NCBI GenBank assembly: GCA_964510955.1
Contig: CAZEDW010000001.1
Location: 1 to 64,000, forward strand
Length of the DNA: 64,000 nt
Reading direction: 5' to 3'
Source of the DNA: JAFLCM01 sp964510955
GTDB taxonomy: Bacteria > Planctomycetota > Phycisphaerae > Phycisphaerales > UBA1924
Positions 8,100-18,057 of this stretch are shown here, one piece after another (within the stretch, counting starts at the first letter, position 1; each line of letters opens with the position of its first letter). The notes beneath the pieces were generated by a model that worked only from the letters and a program-made list of their open reading frames with translations, was not told where the DNA came from and did no database searches. A program made the position numbers and the translations under genes.

Positions 8100-9281
8100 A
8101 TGCCGACCGCCGCCGCTGAGATCAAACCGGTCGCCGCCCGCCCGCAGAGCATCGGGGCGGACTGGTCGCCCCGCACCGCCGCGCCCGCGACGCTGGTGCT
8201 CCACGACGGCACACGCTTCGAGGGGCTGGCGTTTGGCGCGCCGATTTCGTGCGCCGGCGAGGCGGTATTCACCACGGGGATGGTGGGGTACCCCGAGACG
8301 CTCACGGACCCCAGCTTCGCGGGGCAGATTGTGGTGTCAACGTTCCCGCTGGTGGGGAACTACGGCGTTCCGGCGGATCGCGATGAGGGCTTCGCCGGCG
8401 GCGAGCTTTCGGCGGTGTTCGAGTCGTGGAAGATCCACGCCGCCGGGCTGGTGGTGTCGGATTACTCGGAGAAGTACAGCCACTGGGACGCGGCAAGGTC
8501 GCTGCACCAGTGGCTGGTGGAGCAGGGGATCCCGGCGATCACGGGCGTGGACACCCGCTCGCTCACGCAGCACCTCCGCGAGCGGGGCACGATGCTGGCG
8601 AAGCTCCTGGTGAGTCGGCCCGGAGAGCCGACCTGCCCGGACATCACCTGGCGCGATCCCAACGTGGAAGACCTCGGCAGGCTCGTCACCATCGATTCGC
8701 CGCGCACCTACAAGCCCAAGTCCGGCGCTGCCGGCAAGCGCGTCTGCCTCATCGACTGCGGCGCCAAGAACAACATCATCCGCTCGTTCCTCAATCGCGG
8801 CGTCGAGGTGCTCCGCGTGCCTTATGACCACGATATCTCCGCCGAGAAGTTTGACGGCCTGATGGTCTCCAACGGTCCGGGCGATCCGACCATGTACCCA
8901 GCGGCCATCAAGCAGGTCCGTGCTGCAATCGACCGGGGCGTGCCCACCTTCGGGATCTGCCTTGGCCACCAGCTCCTTGCCCTCGCCATCGGAGCCAAGA
9001 CCTACAAGCTCAAGTACGGGCACCGCTCCCAGAACCAGCCTTGCATCGAGGTCGGCACCAGCCGCTGCGTGCTGACCAGCCAGAACCACGGCTTCGCCGT
9101 GGACATCGACACACTGCCGCGCGACTGGCGCCCGTGGTTCAGCAACCTCAACGACGGCACCAGCGAGGGCCTCCGCCACAACTGGGGGCCGTTCCGCAGC
9201 GTCCAGTTCCACCCCGAAGCAACCCCCGGCCCGACCGACACGGCGTACCTGTTCGACGAGTTCATCGCGATGCTGAGGTAG
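8100..9281 (+). CDS. carA: Carbamoyl-phosphate synthase small subunit
   Basis: Glutaminase subunit (393 residues) that supplies ammonia to CarB for carbamoyl phosphate. The N-terminal CPSase small-chain domain contains FTTGMVGYPETLTDPSF-type sequence. The C-terminal class I amidotransferase domain has the nucleophile Cys287 in GICLGHQLLALA and the catalytic His and Glu in QFHPEATPGP near the end. The ATG at 8100 has AGGAG at 8084-8088. It follows pyrE by 17 bases and precedes carB, so pyrF, pyrE, carA and carB appear to form one operon. The 85 bases after its stop hold two dispersed repeats. Confidence 0.95.
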   Translation: MPTAAAEIKPVAARPQSIGADWSPRTAAPATLVLHDGTRFEGLAFGAPISCAGEAVFTTGMVGYPETLTDPSFAGQIVVSTFPLVGNYGVPADRDEGFAGGELSAVFESWKIHAAGLVVSDYSEKYSHWDAARSLHQWLVEQGIPAITGVDTRSLTQHLRERGTMLAKLLVSRPGEPTCPDITWRDPNVEDLGRLVTIDSPRTYKPKSGAAGKRVCLIDCGAKNNIIRSFLNRGVEVLRVPYDHDISAEKFDGLMVSNGPGDPTMYPAAIKQVRAAIDRGVPTFGICLGHQLLALAIGAKTYKLKYGHRSQNQPCIEVGTSRCVLTSQNHGFAVDIDTLPRDWRPWFSNLNDGTSEGLRHNWGPFRSVQFHPEATPGPTDTAYLFDEFIAMLR

Positions 9282-9282
9282 G

Positions 9283-9314
9283 AAGGCATCGAGGCAAAAA
9301 GGCATCAAGGCACT
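9283..9314 (+). repeat. GGCATCGAGGCA-type dispersed repeat after carA
   Basis: GAAGGCATCGAGGCA, four to six A-rich bases, then AGGCATCAAGGCAC. The same pattern is found on the coding strand inside leuS (26693-26729) and dnaE2 (36728-36768). Here it is intergenic and directly follows the carA stop codon. Confidence 0.75.
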
Positions 9315-9330
9315 AGAAACAAGCAGCTCA

Positions 9331-9360
9331 CTCCGCGCTCTCCGCGTCTCCGCGGTGAAT
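9331..9360 (+). repeat. CTCCGCG-type dispersed repeat in front of carB
   Basis: CTCCGCGCTCTCCGCG followed by TCTCCGCGGTGAAT. Related copies end just before or at the starts of two ABC permease genes (32295-32315 and 33882-33904), and an inverted copy lies at 32152-32181. The GTG inside the repeat is in frame with carB. Confidence 0.8.
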
Positions 9361-9366
9361 CTCCCC

Positions 9367-12300
9367 ATGACCAAGCCCACCAAAGTCCTCATCCTCGGTT
9401 CCTCCGCCCTCAAGATCGGCGAGGCCGGCGAGTTTGACTATTCCGGCTCGCAGGCCATCAAGGCGTTGAAGGAAGAGGGGATCCACACGGTCCTCATCAA
9501 TCCCAACATCGCCACCATCCAGACCAGCGAGTCGCTGGCCGACCAGGTGTACTTCCTGCCGGTCACGCCGCAGTTCGTCGAGCAGGTGATCGAGAAGGAG
9601 AAGCCCGACGGGTTGCTCCTGAGCTTCGGCGGTCAGACGGCGCTCAACTGCGGGCTGGCGCTGGAGGAATCGGGCGTGCTGGCGAAGCACTCGGTGCGGG
9701 TGCTGGGCACGCCGGTTTCGACCATCCGCGACACGGAGGATCGCGACCTGTTCAAGCAGCGGCTGAACGAGATCGGCGTGAAGACGCCGGTGAGCAAGGC
9801 CGTCACGAGCGTGGACGACGCGGTGGCGTATGCCAGGGAGATCGGGTTCCCGGTGATGGTGCGGATCGCGTTCGCGCTCGGGGGACTGGGGTCGGGGCTG
9901 TGCCGTGATGAATCGGCGCTGCGCCAGCTCGCCGGGCGGGCGCTGTCGTACACGAACCAGATCCTGGTGGAGGAATACCTCACCGGCTGGAAGGAAGTCG
10001 AGTACGAGGTCGTCCGCGACCGGCACGACAACTGCGTCACCGTCTGCAACATGGAAAACTTTGACCCGCTCGGGATCCACACCGGCGAGTCGATTGTCGT
10101 CGCGCCGTCGCAGACCCTCAGCAACAGCGAGTACCACAAGCTGCGCGAGATCGCCATCAAGACGATCCGGCACCTGGGCGTCATCGGCGAGTGCAACATC
10201 CAGTACGCGCTCCACCCCGAGAGCGAGGATTACCGCGTCATCGAGGTCAACGCCCGTCTGTCGCGCTCGTCGGCGCTGGCCAGCAAGGCCACCGGCTACC
10301 CGCTGGCCTACGTCGCCGCCAAGCTCGCGCTGGGCTACGGGATGCACGAGCTGCCGAACTCGATCACCAAGGTAACGAAGGCCTTCTTCGAGCCGGCGCT
10401 GGACTACATCGTGGTCAAGATGCCGCGCTGGGACCTGAAGAAGTTCCGCGGCGTCTCGCGCAAGATCGGCAGCGCCATGAAGTCCGTCGGCGAGGTCATG
10501 GCCATCGGGCGCACCTTCGAGGAAGCAATCCAGAAGGCCGTGCGGATGCTCGACATCGGGCGCCACGGCCTGGTGGCCAACGAGCCGTACCAGTCAACAG
10601 ACTTGGACAAGGACCTCGCCGAGCCGACCGAGGAGCGCCTCTTCAGCGTGGTGGAAGCCCTGCAGCGCGGCTACAGCGTCGAGCGCGTGCATGAGCTCAC
10701 CCACATCGACGAGTGGTTCCTGCACAAGGTGGCGCACGTCGTCGACATCGAGCGGCGCGTGAAGCTGTGCCACCGAACTGATTCCGATCAGGTCGGTGCT
10801 CTGGGCACGGAACTCCTCCGCGAAGCCAAGCGGTCCGGGTTCTCCGACAAGCAGCTCGCTCGCTTGACCGGCCAAGCCGCGGAGTCCATGCGCGCCCAGC
10901 GCAGGGCCGCCGGTATCGTCCCGGTCCTCCGCACCATCGACACCCTCGGCGCCGAGTTCCCGGCGCTCACCAACTACCTCTACCTCACCTACCACGGCGT
11001 GCACGACGACACGGCGCTCCCCGTGGACAAGAGCGTGCTGGTGCTCGGTTCGGGCGCGTACAGAATTGGCTGCTCGGTCGAGTTCGACTGGTGCTGCGTG
11101 AACGCCGTGCAGACGCTGCGGTCGCTGGGATACCGCACCATCATGCTCAACTACAACCCCGAAACCGTCAGCACCGACTACGACGTCTCGGACCGGCTGG
11201 TCTTTGACGAAATCTCCATCGAGACCGTGCTGGAGGTCGTGGACAAGTTCAAGCCGCTTGGCGTGGTCGTCAGCATGGGCGGGCAGATCCCCAATAACGT
11301 GGCGCTGAAACTGCACAAGGCCGGCGTCAAGGTTTTGGGCACCAGCCCCGAGTCGATCGACACGGCCGAGGATCGGCACAAGTTCTCCAAGCTGCTGGAC
11401 GAGTTGGACGTGGACCAGCCGCGCTGGACCGAGGCCCGCTCGCTCGACGATTCGTTGGCGTTCGCACGCGAGGTCGGCTACCCGGTGCTGGTGCGCCCAA
11501 GCTATGTGCTCAGCGGCGCGGCGATGGCCGTCGCCACCGGGGATGAAGAGCTCACCCGCTACCTCCAGCGGGCCGCCCGCGTTAGCCCCGAGCACCCGAC
11601 CGTCATCAGCAAGTTCGTCGAGAACGCCAAGGAGATCGAGTTCGACGGCGTGGCCAGGGACGGCGAGGTCGTCGTCTACGCCATCAGCGAGCACGTCGAG
11701 AACGCCGGCGTTCACTCCGGCGACGCCACGCTTGTCTTCCCGGCCCAGCGCATGTACCTGGAGACGACCCGCCAGATCAGGGCAGTCGCGAAGAAGATCG
11801 CCCAGAAGCTGCACATCAACGGCCCCTTCAACATCCAGTTCATCGCCAAGAACAACGCCATCCAGGTGATCGAGTGCAACCTGCGGGCCTCGCGGTCGTT
11901 CCCGTTCGTCTCCAAGGTCATCAAGGAGAACTTCATCGATCTCGCCACGCGGATCATCGCCAGGGCCCCCTTCACAAAGCCCGACAAGAGCGTGTTCGAC
12001 CTCAACCACGTAGGCGTCAAGGCCCCGCAGTTCAGCTTCACCCGCCTCGACGGCGCCGACCCCACGCTCGGCGTCGAGATGGCTTCGACCGGCGAGGTGG
12101 GCTGCATGGGAGACGATTTCTCCGAGGCCTTCCTCAAGGCGCTCCTCAGCGTCGGCTACCGGTTGCCGATCAAGAGCGTGCTGCTGAGCTTGGGCACCGT
12201 GGACAACAAGGCCGAGCTGCTGGAAAGCGTCCGGGTGCTGCAGGCGATGGGTGTCAAGCTCTTCGCCACCGAGGGCACCGCCAGGTTCCTCGCCGACGCG

Positions 12301-12579
12301 GGGGTGCCGGCGACGCGCCTGGAGTGGCCTCTCTCACAGGCCCAGCCCAACTGCCTCGACGTGCTGAAGGGCCGCAAGGTGGACCTAGTCATCAACATAC
12401 CCAAGAGCAACAAGAGCGAGGAGCTGACCAACGGCTACATGATCCGGCGGGCGGCTGTGGACCATAACGTTCCGCTGATCACCAACCGCCAGATCGCCGA
12501 GCGGTTCATCGAGGCGGTTTCGCGGGTGCGGACGAAGGAGCTGAAGATCAAGCCGTGGAGCGAGTACGCACACGCGTGA
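9367..12579 (+). CDS. carB: Carbamoyl-phosphate synthase large subunit
   Basis: Synthetase subunit (1070 residues) that joins bicarbonate, ammonia and two ATP into carbamoyl phosphate for pyrimidines and arginine. Two ATP-grasp halves are visible: the first opens with LGSSALKIGEAGEFDYSGSQ and LSFGGQTALNCGLAL, the second with VLGSGAYRIGCSVEFDWCC and VVSMGGQIPNN near residue 560-640. The C-terminal MGS-like allosteric domain begins near residue 940 with SLGTVDNKAELL and includes INIPKSN. The wording ALKIGEAGEFDYSG resembles the Bacteroidetes-type branch of CarB rather than the E. coli type. I choose ATG 9367; an in-frame GTG at 9355 belongs to the upstream dispersed repeat. Confidence 0.95.
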   Translation: MTKPTKVLILGSSALKIGEAGEFDYSGSQAIKALKEEGIHTVLINPNIATIQTSESLADQVYFLPVTPQFVEQVIEKEKPDGLLLSFGGQTALNCGLALEESGVLAKHSVRVLGTPVSTIRDTEDRDLFKQRLNEIGVKTPVSKAVTSVDDAVAYAREIGFPVMVRIAFALGGLGSGLCRDESALRQLAGRALSYTNQILVEEYLTGWKEVEYEVVRDRHDNCVTVCNMENFDPLGIHTGESIVVAPSQTLSNSEYHKLREIAIKTIRHLGVIGECNIQYALHPESEDYRVIEVNARLSRSSALASKATGYPLAYVAAKLALGYGMHELPNSITKVTKAFFEPALDYIVVKMPRWDLKKFRGVSRKIGSAMKSVGEVMAIGRTFEEAIQKAVRMLDIGRHGLVANEPYQSTDLDKDLAEPTEERLFSVVEALQRGYSVERVHELTHIDEWFLHKVAHVVDIERRVKLCHRTDSDQVGALGTELLREAKRSGFSDKQLARLTGQAAESMRAQRRAAGIVPVLRTIDTLGAEFPALTNYLYLTYHGVHDDTALPVDKSVLVLGSGAYRIGCSVEFDWCCVNAVQTLRSLGYRTIMLNYNPETVSTDYDVSDRLVFDEISIETVLEVVDKFKPLGVVVSMGGQIPNNVALKLHKAGVKVLGTSPESIDTAEDRHKFSKLLDELDVDQPRWTEARSLDDSLAFAREVGYPVLVRPSYVLSGAAMAVATGDEELTRYLQRAARVSPEHPTVISKFVENAKEIEFDGVARDGEVVVYAISEHVENAGVHSGDATLVFPAQRMYLETTRQIRAVAKKIAQKLHINGPFNIQFIAKNNAIQVIECNLRASRSFPFVSKVIKENFIDLATRIIARAPFTKPDKSVFDLNHVGVKAPQFSFTRLDGADPTLGVEMASTGEVGCMGDDFSEAFLKALLSVGYRLPIKSVLLSLGTVDNKAELLESVRVLQAMGVKLFATEGTARFLADAGVPATRLEWPLSQAQPNCLDVLKGRKVDLVINIPKSNKSEELTNGYMIRRAAVDHNVPLITNRQIAERFIEAVSRVRTKELKIKPWSEYAHA

Positions 12580-12647
12580 GCGGATGAACGCCGAGAGTCG
12601 GATGGGACGGAGTGATGGGCGGTCGCGCGAGCGGCACGCCGCGGCCG

Positions 12648-13658
12648 TCACTCGATTTCTCCAAGGATTTTCAGCAGTTCCTCCACGACGCCGTCCGCCT
12701 CGAGGTGGACGCGTCGTGAGCCGCCCTCGTGGATCGACGTCATCGGCACCTTGACGGTCCGCGCGGCGCCGCCCCCTGGCTTGCGGCGCCAGAACACCTG
12801 TTCGCTCAGCGGGTGCTCGCGCTCGGCGGCGAGGGCGTAGGTGGCCTGCACGAGCCCCGCAAGCGACGCGGCGCCGGCGCCGGGGATCACCGGCAAGACC
12901 AGGGTCGCGTCGTCGGCGGGAACGGAGAAGAGCAGGCCGCTCGCGGGGTCGGCGTCGGGAAGCAGCGATTCGAGCACCAGCGACGCCGCCGCCCCGGTCT
13001 CGCCGGTGGAGTCGATCACGGCGAGCACACCGGCTGTAGTGGGCCGCTTGGACTGGTCGGCGCCCTTGGCGCGCCGGCTCGCTTCGGGCTCGGGGCCGGA
13101 AACCTCGCTCAGGTCATCGGGCGTCAGGAGCGAGCGGATGTTTTCGGTGCCGATCAGCAGCACCTCTTCGAAGGTCAGGTCCCACGCGTCGAGGGAGCGG
13201 GTTGTGACGAAGCTGACGCTCCCGGCGCCGCCGATGCTGACGGCGGTGATGAGGTCGGTCTGCGGCGGCGCCGACCCCGCCTCATCGCCGGGCTGGCTGA
13301 ACGCCTCGCGCCGGCACATCGCGCGGGAGGGCCCCTCGAGCACGCGCGGGTGCAGCACGCGGGCGCGCAGCCACGGGCGGACGATGCGGAGGTCGAGGGC
13401 CAGCTCGTCGGGCAGCGGCAGGCCCAGGCGGGACGAGAGGTAGATCGCCAGGCCGTCGCGGGGGGTGCGCTCGGGCCTGCTGTCCAGCACTTCCAGGTGC
13501 GCCGCGACGTTGATCTCCAGCGGCTTGTCGCGCCGCTGGGCGATGGCGGTGGCGCCCTTCCAGCGGGTGACAGTCACGCCGAGGCGCTCGAGGGCGCGCT
13601 CGAAGAGCGAGCGGACCTCGTCGGGGAGTTTGGCGCGGTTGCGGAACGGGCCGAGCAT
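12648..13658 (-). CDS. Hypothetical protein (336 residues)
   Basis: A well-formed reverse-strand frame convergent with carB. It begins MLGPFRNRAKLPDEVRSLFERAL, so it is likely cytoplasmic with no signal peptide or membrane segment. The middle contains LTFEEVLLIGTENIRSLL, and the C terminus has an acidic helix ending LLKILGEIE. The pattern of amphipathic helices and strands is protein-like throughout, but I do not recognise the family. A REP-like palindrome pair lies upstream of its start, in the gap to the divergently placed end of the next reverse gene. Confidence 0.7.
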   Translation of the reverse strand: MLGPFRNRAKLPDEVRSLFERALERLGVTVTRWKGATAIAQRRDKPLEINVAAHLEVLDSRPERTPRDGLAIYLSSRLGLPLPDELALDLRIVRPWLRARVLHPRVLEGPSRAMCRREAFSQPGDEAGSAPPQTDLITAVSIGGAGSVSFVTTRSLDAWDLTFEEVLLIGTENIRSLLTPDDLSEVSGPEPEASRRAKGADQSKRPTTAGVLAVIDSTGETGAAASLVLESLLPDADPASGLLFSVPADDATLVLPVIPGAGAASLAGLVQATYALAAEREHPLSEQVFWRRKPGGGAARTVKVPMTSIHEGGSRRVHLEADGVVEELLKILGEIE

Positions 13659-13695
13659 CTACCGGGAGGGTAGCGGGTCAAGCGGGGCCGGCCGC

Positions 13696-13775
13696 GTGCC
13701 ACCGACTTGTCCTCAAGTCGGTGCGCCTCGATCGCTCAGATGGAGAACACCGACTTGCGGACAAGTCGGTGGCAC
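13696..13775. repeat. Paired REP-like palindromes
   Basis: Two hairpins in inverted orientation: GTGCCACCGACTTGT... ending AAGTCGGTG (13696-13723) and CACCGACTTG... ending CAAGTCGGTGGCAC (13748-13775). The outer GTGCCACCGA ends point outward. The same architecture recurs at 30192-30268. It directly abuts the 3' end of the large dockerin protein gene and may double as a terminator there. Confidence 0.85.
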
Positions 13776-13776
13776 G

Positions 13777-16700
13777 TCACGGGCAGTTCAGGCCGAAGGC
13801 CAGCAGCAGGCGCACCAGGTCCGGGGTGTTGACGGTGCCGTCGTGGTTGATGTCGGCGGCGGCGGCGAGGGCGCCGGCCGAGGTGGGTTGGCCGTAGACC
13901 GACAGCATGAGGGTGAGGTCGGCGGTGTCGACATGGGCGTCGCTGTTGAGGTCGGCGGCGACGGTATTGTCGGCGCACGGCGGCTTGCTGAGCTTGGCCG
14001 AGGCGACGGGGCCGCCGGTGCGCTCGCCGGCGCTGTCTCGGGCCGCTGCCGACAGTGCCGTCACGGCGATGAGGTCGGCGCGCCCGTTGGCGTCCACGTC
14101 GGCGGCGCGGACGAGCTGGGGTCCGTCGCCGACGAACTGGTCGCCGAAGACGGTGTAGGTGAGCGTGGTGCCGGTCAGGTCGTTGCGGAAGACGCGCACA
14201 ACGCGCTGGGCGCTGGCGTTGGTGGTCACGACGGCGAGGTCAGGGTCTCCGTCGTCGTCGAGATCGCCCATGGTCACTGATTCAGGGTTGGTGCCCGCCG
14301 GCAACTCAGCGCCTGGCGTGAAGCCGCCGTTGCCGTCGTTGAGGAAGAAGCTGAGCGTGCCCGAGGCGCGGTTGGCGCAGACGAGGTCTTGCGGCTGCGT
14401 GGGCGACTGGTCCTTGCCGTTGTCGATCTGGCCGGGCTCGATGCTGCCGGGCTCGTTGCCGGCGAGGAGGCGGCGGTCCGGAGCGTTGTGGTAGGTGCCG
14501 CCCGGCTGGCGGTAGTAGACAGTGATGTTGTTCGAGTCGCGGTTGGCCGCAGCGATGTCGAGGCCGGGCTGAGCGTCGAGGTTCGCGAGGATGATGTCGG
14601 TGGGGGCCGAATCGGTGTTGAGCGTGGCCGACACCGCGAACCCCCCGGAGCCGTTGTTGTTGATCACACTGATGGAGTTGCTGAGTTGGTTTGCCACGGC
14701 GAGGTCGATCAGCCCGCCGCCGCGGATGTCGCCGGCGGCGATGGCGATGGGGCCGGCCCCCACATTCACCACCTGCTGCTGCGCGCCCTGCGACAGCCCC
14801 GCCCAGGTGTTGCCCGGCCCGGTGCTGCCGAGGTTGTGCAGGATGCGCACGGTGCCGTCGGCGAAGTTGCAGACGGCCAGGTCGTTGGTGGTGTCACCGG
14901 GGCCGTTGAACTTGCCCACGGCGAGGCCGCGCGGATCGTGCCCGACGGTGATCGTGAACGACGGCGACTGCGTGAACCCGGCCCATGTGCCGCCGGGGCC
15001 GGTGTTGCCGGCGTTGCGGAGGACGACGATGGAGCCGGGGTTGGACGTGGCGTCGGTCGGGTCGGGGACGCTGATCGCGAGGTCGAGGTCGCCGTCGTTG
15101 TCAAAGTCGGCAATGACGGCGCCGCGCGGCAGGCCGGCGACGGGCTGGCTGGGGGCGGGGTTGAGGGTGATGTCGGTGGTGAGCGACGACACGACCACGC
15201 TCACGCCCTCGCTGCGCAGGGAGGTCGTGTAGGTAGGGAGTAAGTACTTGAGGCCGGGCAGCGCGGGCATTTGAGAAACGGTGAACGCGCCGGTGCGGGA
15301 GGTTGCACTGAGACAGTCAAACTGGACGCCGGCGGCGGGGGAGTAGCCCGGTATGGCGCTAGTCAGCACCAGGGCGCCCGCAAGCGTGGCAGGTCCGTTG
15401 ACAATCAGCTTGTCGGCACCCGGCGGTCCGCCGGGCTGCCCGTCAGAAGAGCCGATTCGGAGGTTGAGGTTTCCAACGGCGGCCCCGGTCTTTGGGTCTT
15501 GGCCAATCTGCTCGTATTCGCCGTTCACGGTGAAAGTGGCAAAGGCGGTACCGGCGCGTTCGACGGATACGTCCCCACCCACCGGGGGCCTTGGCCGCAA
15601 CTCGCCGAAGTTGACGACGCGCCCGATCACCGTACCGTCACCGGTGATGTTGGAGCCGGGCAGGATGAACACCGTGCCGGTAGTGCCGCAGTCAATGACG
15701 CCTGAGTTCTGGATGACGGCATCGGCATGCGTGAGGTTCAGTCCAAACCTCGGTTTGAGGACCGAGCCTGGGCCGTCGACCTTGATGGTCGCATGGTTGT
15801 CAAGGACTCCGTCGGGAGGCTGTGTGAGGTCGAGGTCGGCCTGGCCCGCGAAGAAGAACCCGCCGGAGCAGTTCGCGCCGTTGAGCACGCTGAGAGTTCC
15901 GGTGCCAGAATCGCCGACGAACATTGAGCCGCTGCCAAGAACGAGCTTTGCGGGCGGACTGTCGAGCGTCAGCGTGCCGACCTCGGAATATGCATCGCCG
16001 ACCTCTACCGAGCCGGCTCTCACCGTGCCGGCGTAAACGGTCAGAGTTGGCGGTTCGCTCGGCAGGCCCGAGACTCTCAACGCCGGTCGGAATGGTTGCG
16101 GGACGGTGCCCGGACAGGATTGTCCGGGCAAAGGAGGGCCGAGCAGCAGCAGGTCGGTCGCGTGGGCGGCTTCAAGCTCCGGCGAGCCGCGCGAAACCAG
16201 CAGGCCCCTCGCGGCGTCGGCGTCCTGGTAGTTGATTGTGTAGGCCGGACCCGGTACTGCGAGCACGGCGTAGGCGCAAGACTGCGGCTCGCCCGTCGAC
16301 CAGTTCGCGCCATTGCTCCACTCGCCGCCCTGTTGCCGGCGCCAATCGCGATCATCCGGGCAGTTGTCGCACCGATAACCCTCATAGCAGCCACGGTCCA
16401 CGGCGCTTCCTGGAGCGTTCAGGCTGTCGCGAATCCGCGCGTCGCCGTCGAGGTCCCAGGGCAATGGCTCGGTGTTGTTCCCGTCCCCATCGGCATCGAG
16501 GTCATCCGCCGATACGACGGAGTCGAGACCGCTATCCAGTGCGGGCGATCCGGGCAACAACCTGGCGTCCCCTGCATGATTAGGGAACGTCGGGGCGTCG
16601 ACGAACACGGGATCGAGCGCGTTGTTTGCAGGGCCAAAGTCGGTGACGAGACTCTGTACGATGCAGCTTTGCAGGCTGAATCGCTGGGTTCCCCCCGAGA

Positions 16701-18057
16701 GCTGCGCGGCCTCGTTGCTGGTGTTCGTGGCCAAGTCGGTATTCCCCCACACAATCGAGTTACGGATATTCGCGTTGGCGGGTGCTTGAAGCCCGATCGC
16801 GCCCTTGCTTCGTGAGGCGTTGGCGACGATTGTGCAGTTCACAATGTCCAGTGTGTTTTGGGTGTACGTGATCCCCCCGGACCCACCGGACAAGCTCTGG
16901 TTGCGAGACAGCAAACAACCCTCAATCCGCATCGGCACTCCTCCCCCGGACAGCCACAAGGCGCCGCCGTCGCTGAAGCTTGAGTTGCTCTCAAAGCTTG
17001 AACGCACGATAATGACTGATTTGTTGGCATACACCGCGCCGCCCTGGCCTGCGGAGTTGTCCCGGAACGTGCATGCGAGTACGCGCAACGCGTTCCCGAC
17101 CGCGCATACCGCGCCACCGAGAGTAGAGGCGGTTCCGTTCTCCACGCTGTTCCCCTGAAACAGGCATTCACTGAACATTACGTAAGCCCCGGCTCGCCCG
17201 TTGGAGTCAGAAGCGATGGCGCCGCCCTGCGCCGGATTCCCCGGTATTCCGCGGTTGGTCGCGAATGTGCACAGGGCAAACGACGGGGTTGCGGCCTGAA
17301 GCAGGGCAACCGCTCCACCAGCCTGCTTCGCTTGGCACGCTGTGAACACGCAGCTACGGATGACGGGGCCGCCGGCTATGACGATGAGGCCGCCGCCGAA
17401 ATCGCGGTTCATGTTGGGTAAATCAGCGCTTCCGCCGCTGATTGTCAACCCGTCCAGAATCCCGCTCGACGATACGCCGTTTGCCGTTACGACGTGGTAC
17501 ACATTGTCTGAGACGTTTGCAAAGGGACTGCCAGGCAGGTCGTCGGCGTTCAGATCTCCGGAGAGAATGGTCTGGTTCTGAGCCGCGTCGCGCTGTGACA
17601 GCGACGACTCGCCGCCCGCAAAGCCGCCATAGATTGCCACGTTGGTGCGCATCTGAAACGTCGCGCTGCGCGAGCCACCGGGGCCGGCCGGGCGGTAGGT
17701 GCCGGATGCGACCCACACTTGGACGGCGTTGATCGCCGGGGTGCCGGTGGCTGCGGCCGCCGCGGTCAGGGCCATTTGAAGGTCGTTGAAAGCCGTGGCC
17801 CATGACGAGCCGTCACCGCCGGAAGGGGCTGCGGCCCGAACGCGGATGATCTGTTGCGCCATCGCGGAAGAGGCCATCCAGCCCTGGGCAAGGAACAAGG
17901 TGAAGGCCCAATACGCGATGTGCGGCGACCTCACCGCTCTGGACAAAGTCGCGAGCCCTTTGGCCCCAGTTGCCCACGGACCAGGAAGTAGCTTCAGGGT
18001 CCGGATCGTCGCGTCACCCCCCGCCTCCCAAGTCAAGAGTCTATCCAGAAACCCCAT
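13777..18057 (-). CDS. Large secreted beta-helix / FG-GAP / dockerin-like protein
   Basis: A 1426-residue exported protein of unknown ligand. I take ATG 18057 as start (GAAAGGGG lies about 7 bases upstream); an upstream in-frame ATG at 18138 gives an extra 27 residues. A hydrophobic segment around residues 45-65 (AYWAFTLFLAQGW) ending ASSAMAQQ is the likely signal peptide. Residues about 70-520 show parallel beta-helix rungs with GGAV, NGTAS and SAGQGGAVYAN-type repeats. A Gly-rich region with TINYQDADAARGLLV follows. Residues about 1000-1340 carry FG-GAP/VCBS repeats such as DFDNDGDLDLAI and DLDDDGDPDLAVV with calcium-binding spacing. The C terminus has two dockerin-like EF-hand loops, DLNSDAHVDTADL and DINHDGTVNTPDL. 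No cohesin gene is present in the window. Confidence 0.85.
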   Translation of the reverse strand: MGFLDRLLTWEAGGDATIRTLKLLPGPWATGAKGLATLSRAVRSPHIAYWAFTLFLAQGWMASSAMAQQIIRVRAAAPSGGDGSSWATAFNDLQMALTAAAAATGTPAINAVQVWVASGTYRPAGPGGSRSATFQMRTNVAIYGGFAGGESSLSQRDAAQNQTILSGDLNADDLPGSPFANVSDNVYHVVTANGVSSSGILDGLTISGGSADLPNMNRDFGGGLIVIAGGPVIRSCVFTACQAKQAGGAVALLQAATPSFALCTFATNRGIPGNPAQGGAIASDSNGRAGAYVMFSECLFQGNSVENGTASTLGGAVCAVGNALRVLACTFRDNSAGQGGAVYANKSVIIVRSSFESNSSFSDGGALWLSGGGVPMRIEGCLLSRNQSLSGGSGGITYTQNTLDIVNCTIVANASRSKGAIGLQAPANANIRNSIVWGNTDLATNTSNEAAQLSGGTQRFSLQSCIVQSLVTDFGPANNALDPVFVDAPTFPNHAGDARLLPGSPALDSGLDSVVSADDLDADGDGNNTEPLPWDLDGDARIRDSLNAPGSAVDRGCYEGYRCDNCPDDRDWRRQQGGEWSNGANWSTGEPQSCAYAVLAVPGPAYTINYQDADAARGLLVSRGSPELEAAHATDLLLLGPPLPGQSCPGTVPQPFRPALRVSGLPSEPPTLTVYAGTVRAGSVEVGDAYSEVGTLTLDSPPAKLVLGSGSMFVGDSGTGTLSVLNGANCSGGFFFAGQADLDLTQPPDGVLDNHATIKVDGPGSVLKPRFGLNLTHADAVIQNSGVIDCGTTGTVFILPGSNITGDGTVIGRVVNFGELRPRPPVGGDVSVERAGTAFATFTVNGEYEQIGQDPKTGAAVGNLNLRIGSSDGQPGGPPGADKLIVNGPATLAGALVLTSAIPGYSPAAGVQFDCLSATSRTGAFTVSQMPALPGLKYLLPTYTTSLRSEGVSVVVSSLTTDITLNPAPSQPVAGLPRGAVIADFDNDGDLDLAISVPDPTDATSNPGSIVVLRNAGNTGPGGTWAGFTQSPSFTITVGHDPRGLAVGKFNGPGDTTNDLAVCNFADGTVRILHNLGSTGPGNTWAGLSQGAQQQVVNVGAGPIAIAAGDIRGGGLIDLAVANQLSNSISVINNNGSGGFAVSATLNTDSAPTDIILANLDAQPGLDIAAANRDSNNITVYYRQPGGTYHNAPDRRLLAGNEPGSIEPGQIDNGKDQSPTQPQDLVCANRASGTLSFFLNDGNGGFTPGAELPAGTNPESVTMGDLDDDGDPDLAVVTTNASAQRVVRVFRNDLTGTTLTYTVFGDQFVGDGPQLVRAADVDANGRADLIAVTALSAAARDSAGERTGGPVASAKLSKPPCADNTVAADLNSDAHVDTADLTLMLSVYGQPTSAGALAAAADINHDGTVNTPDLVRLLLAFGLNCP

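Noticed and set aside
9355..9357. GTG as the carB start
   Set aside because: It belongs to a dispersed repeat; the ATG at 9367 gives the conserved N terminus. Kept only as an alternative.
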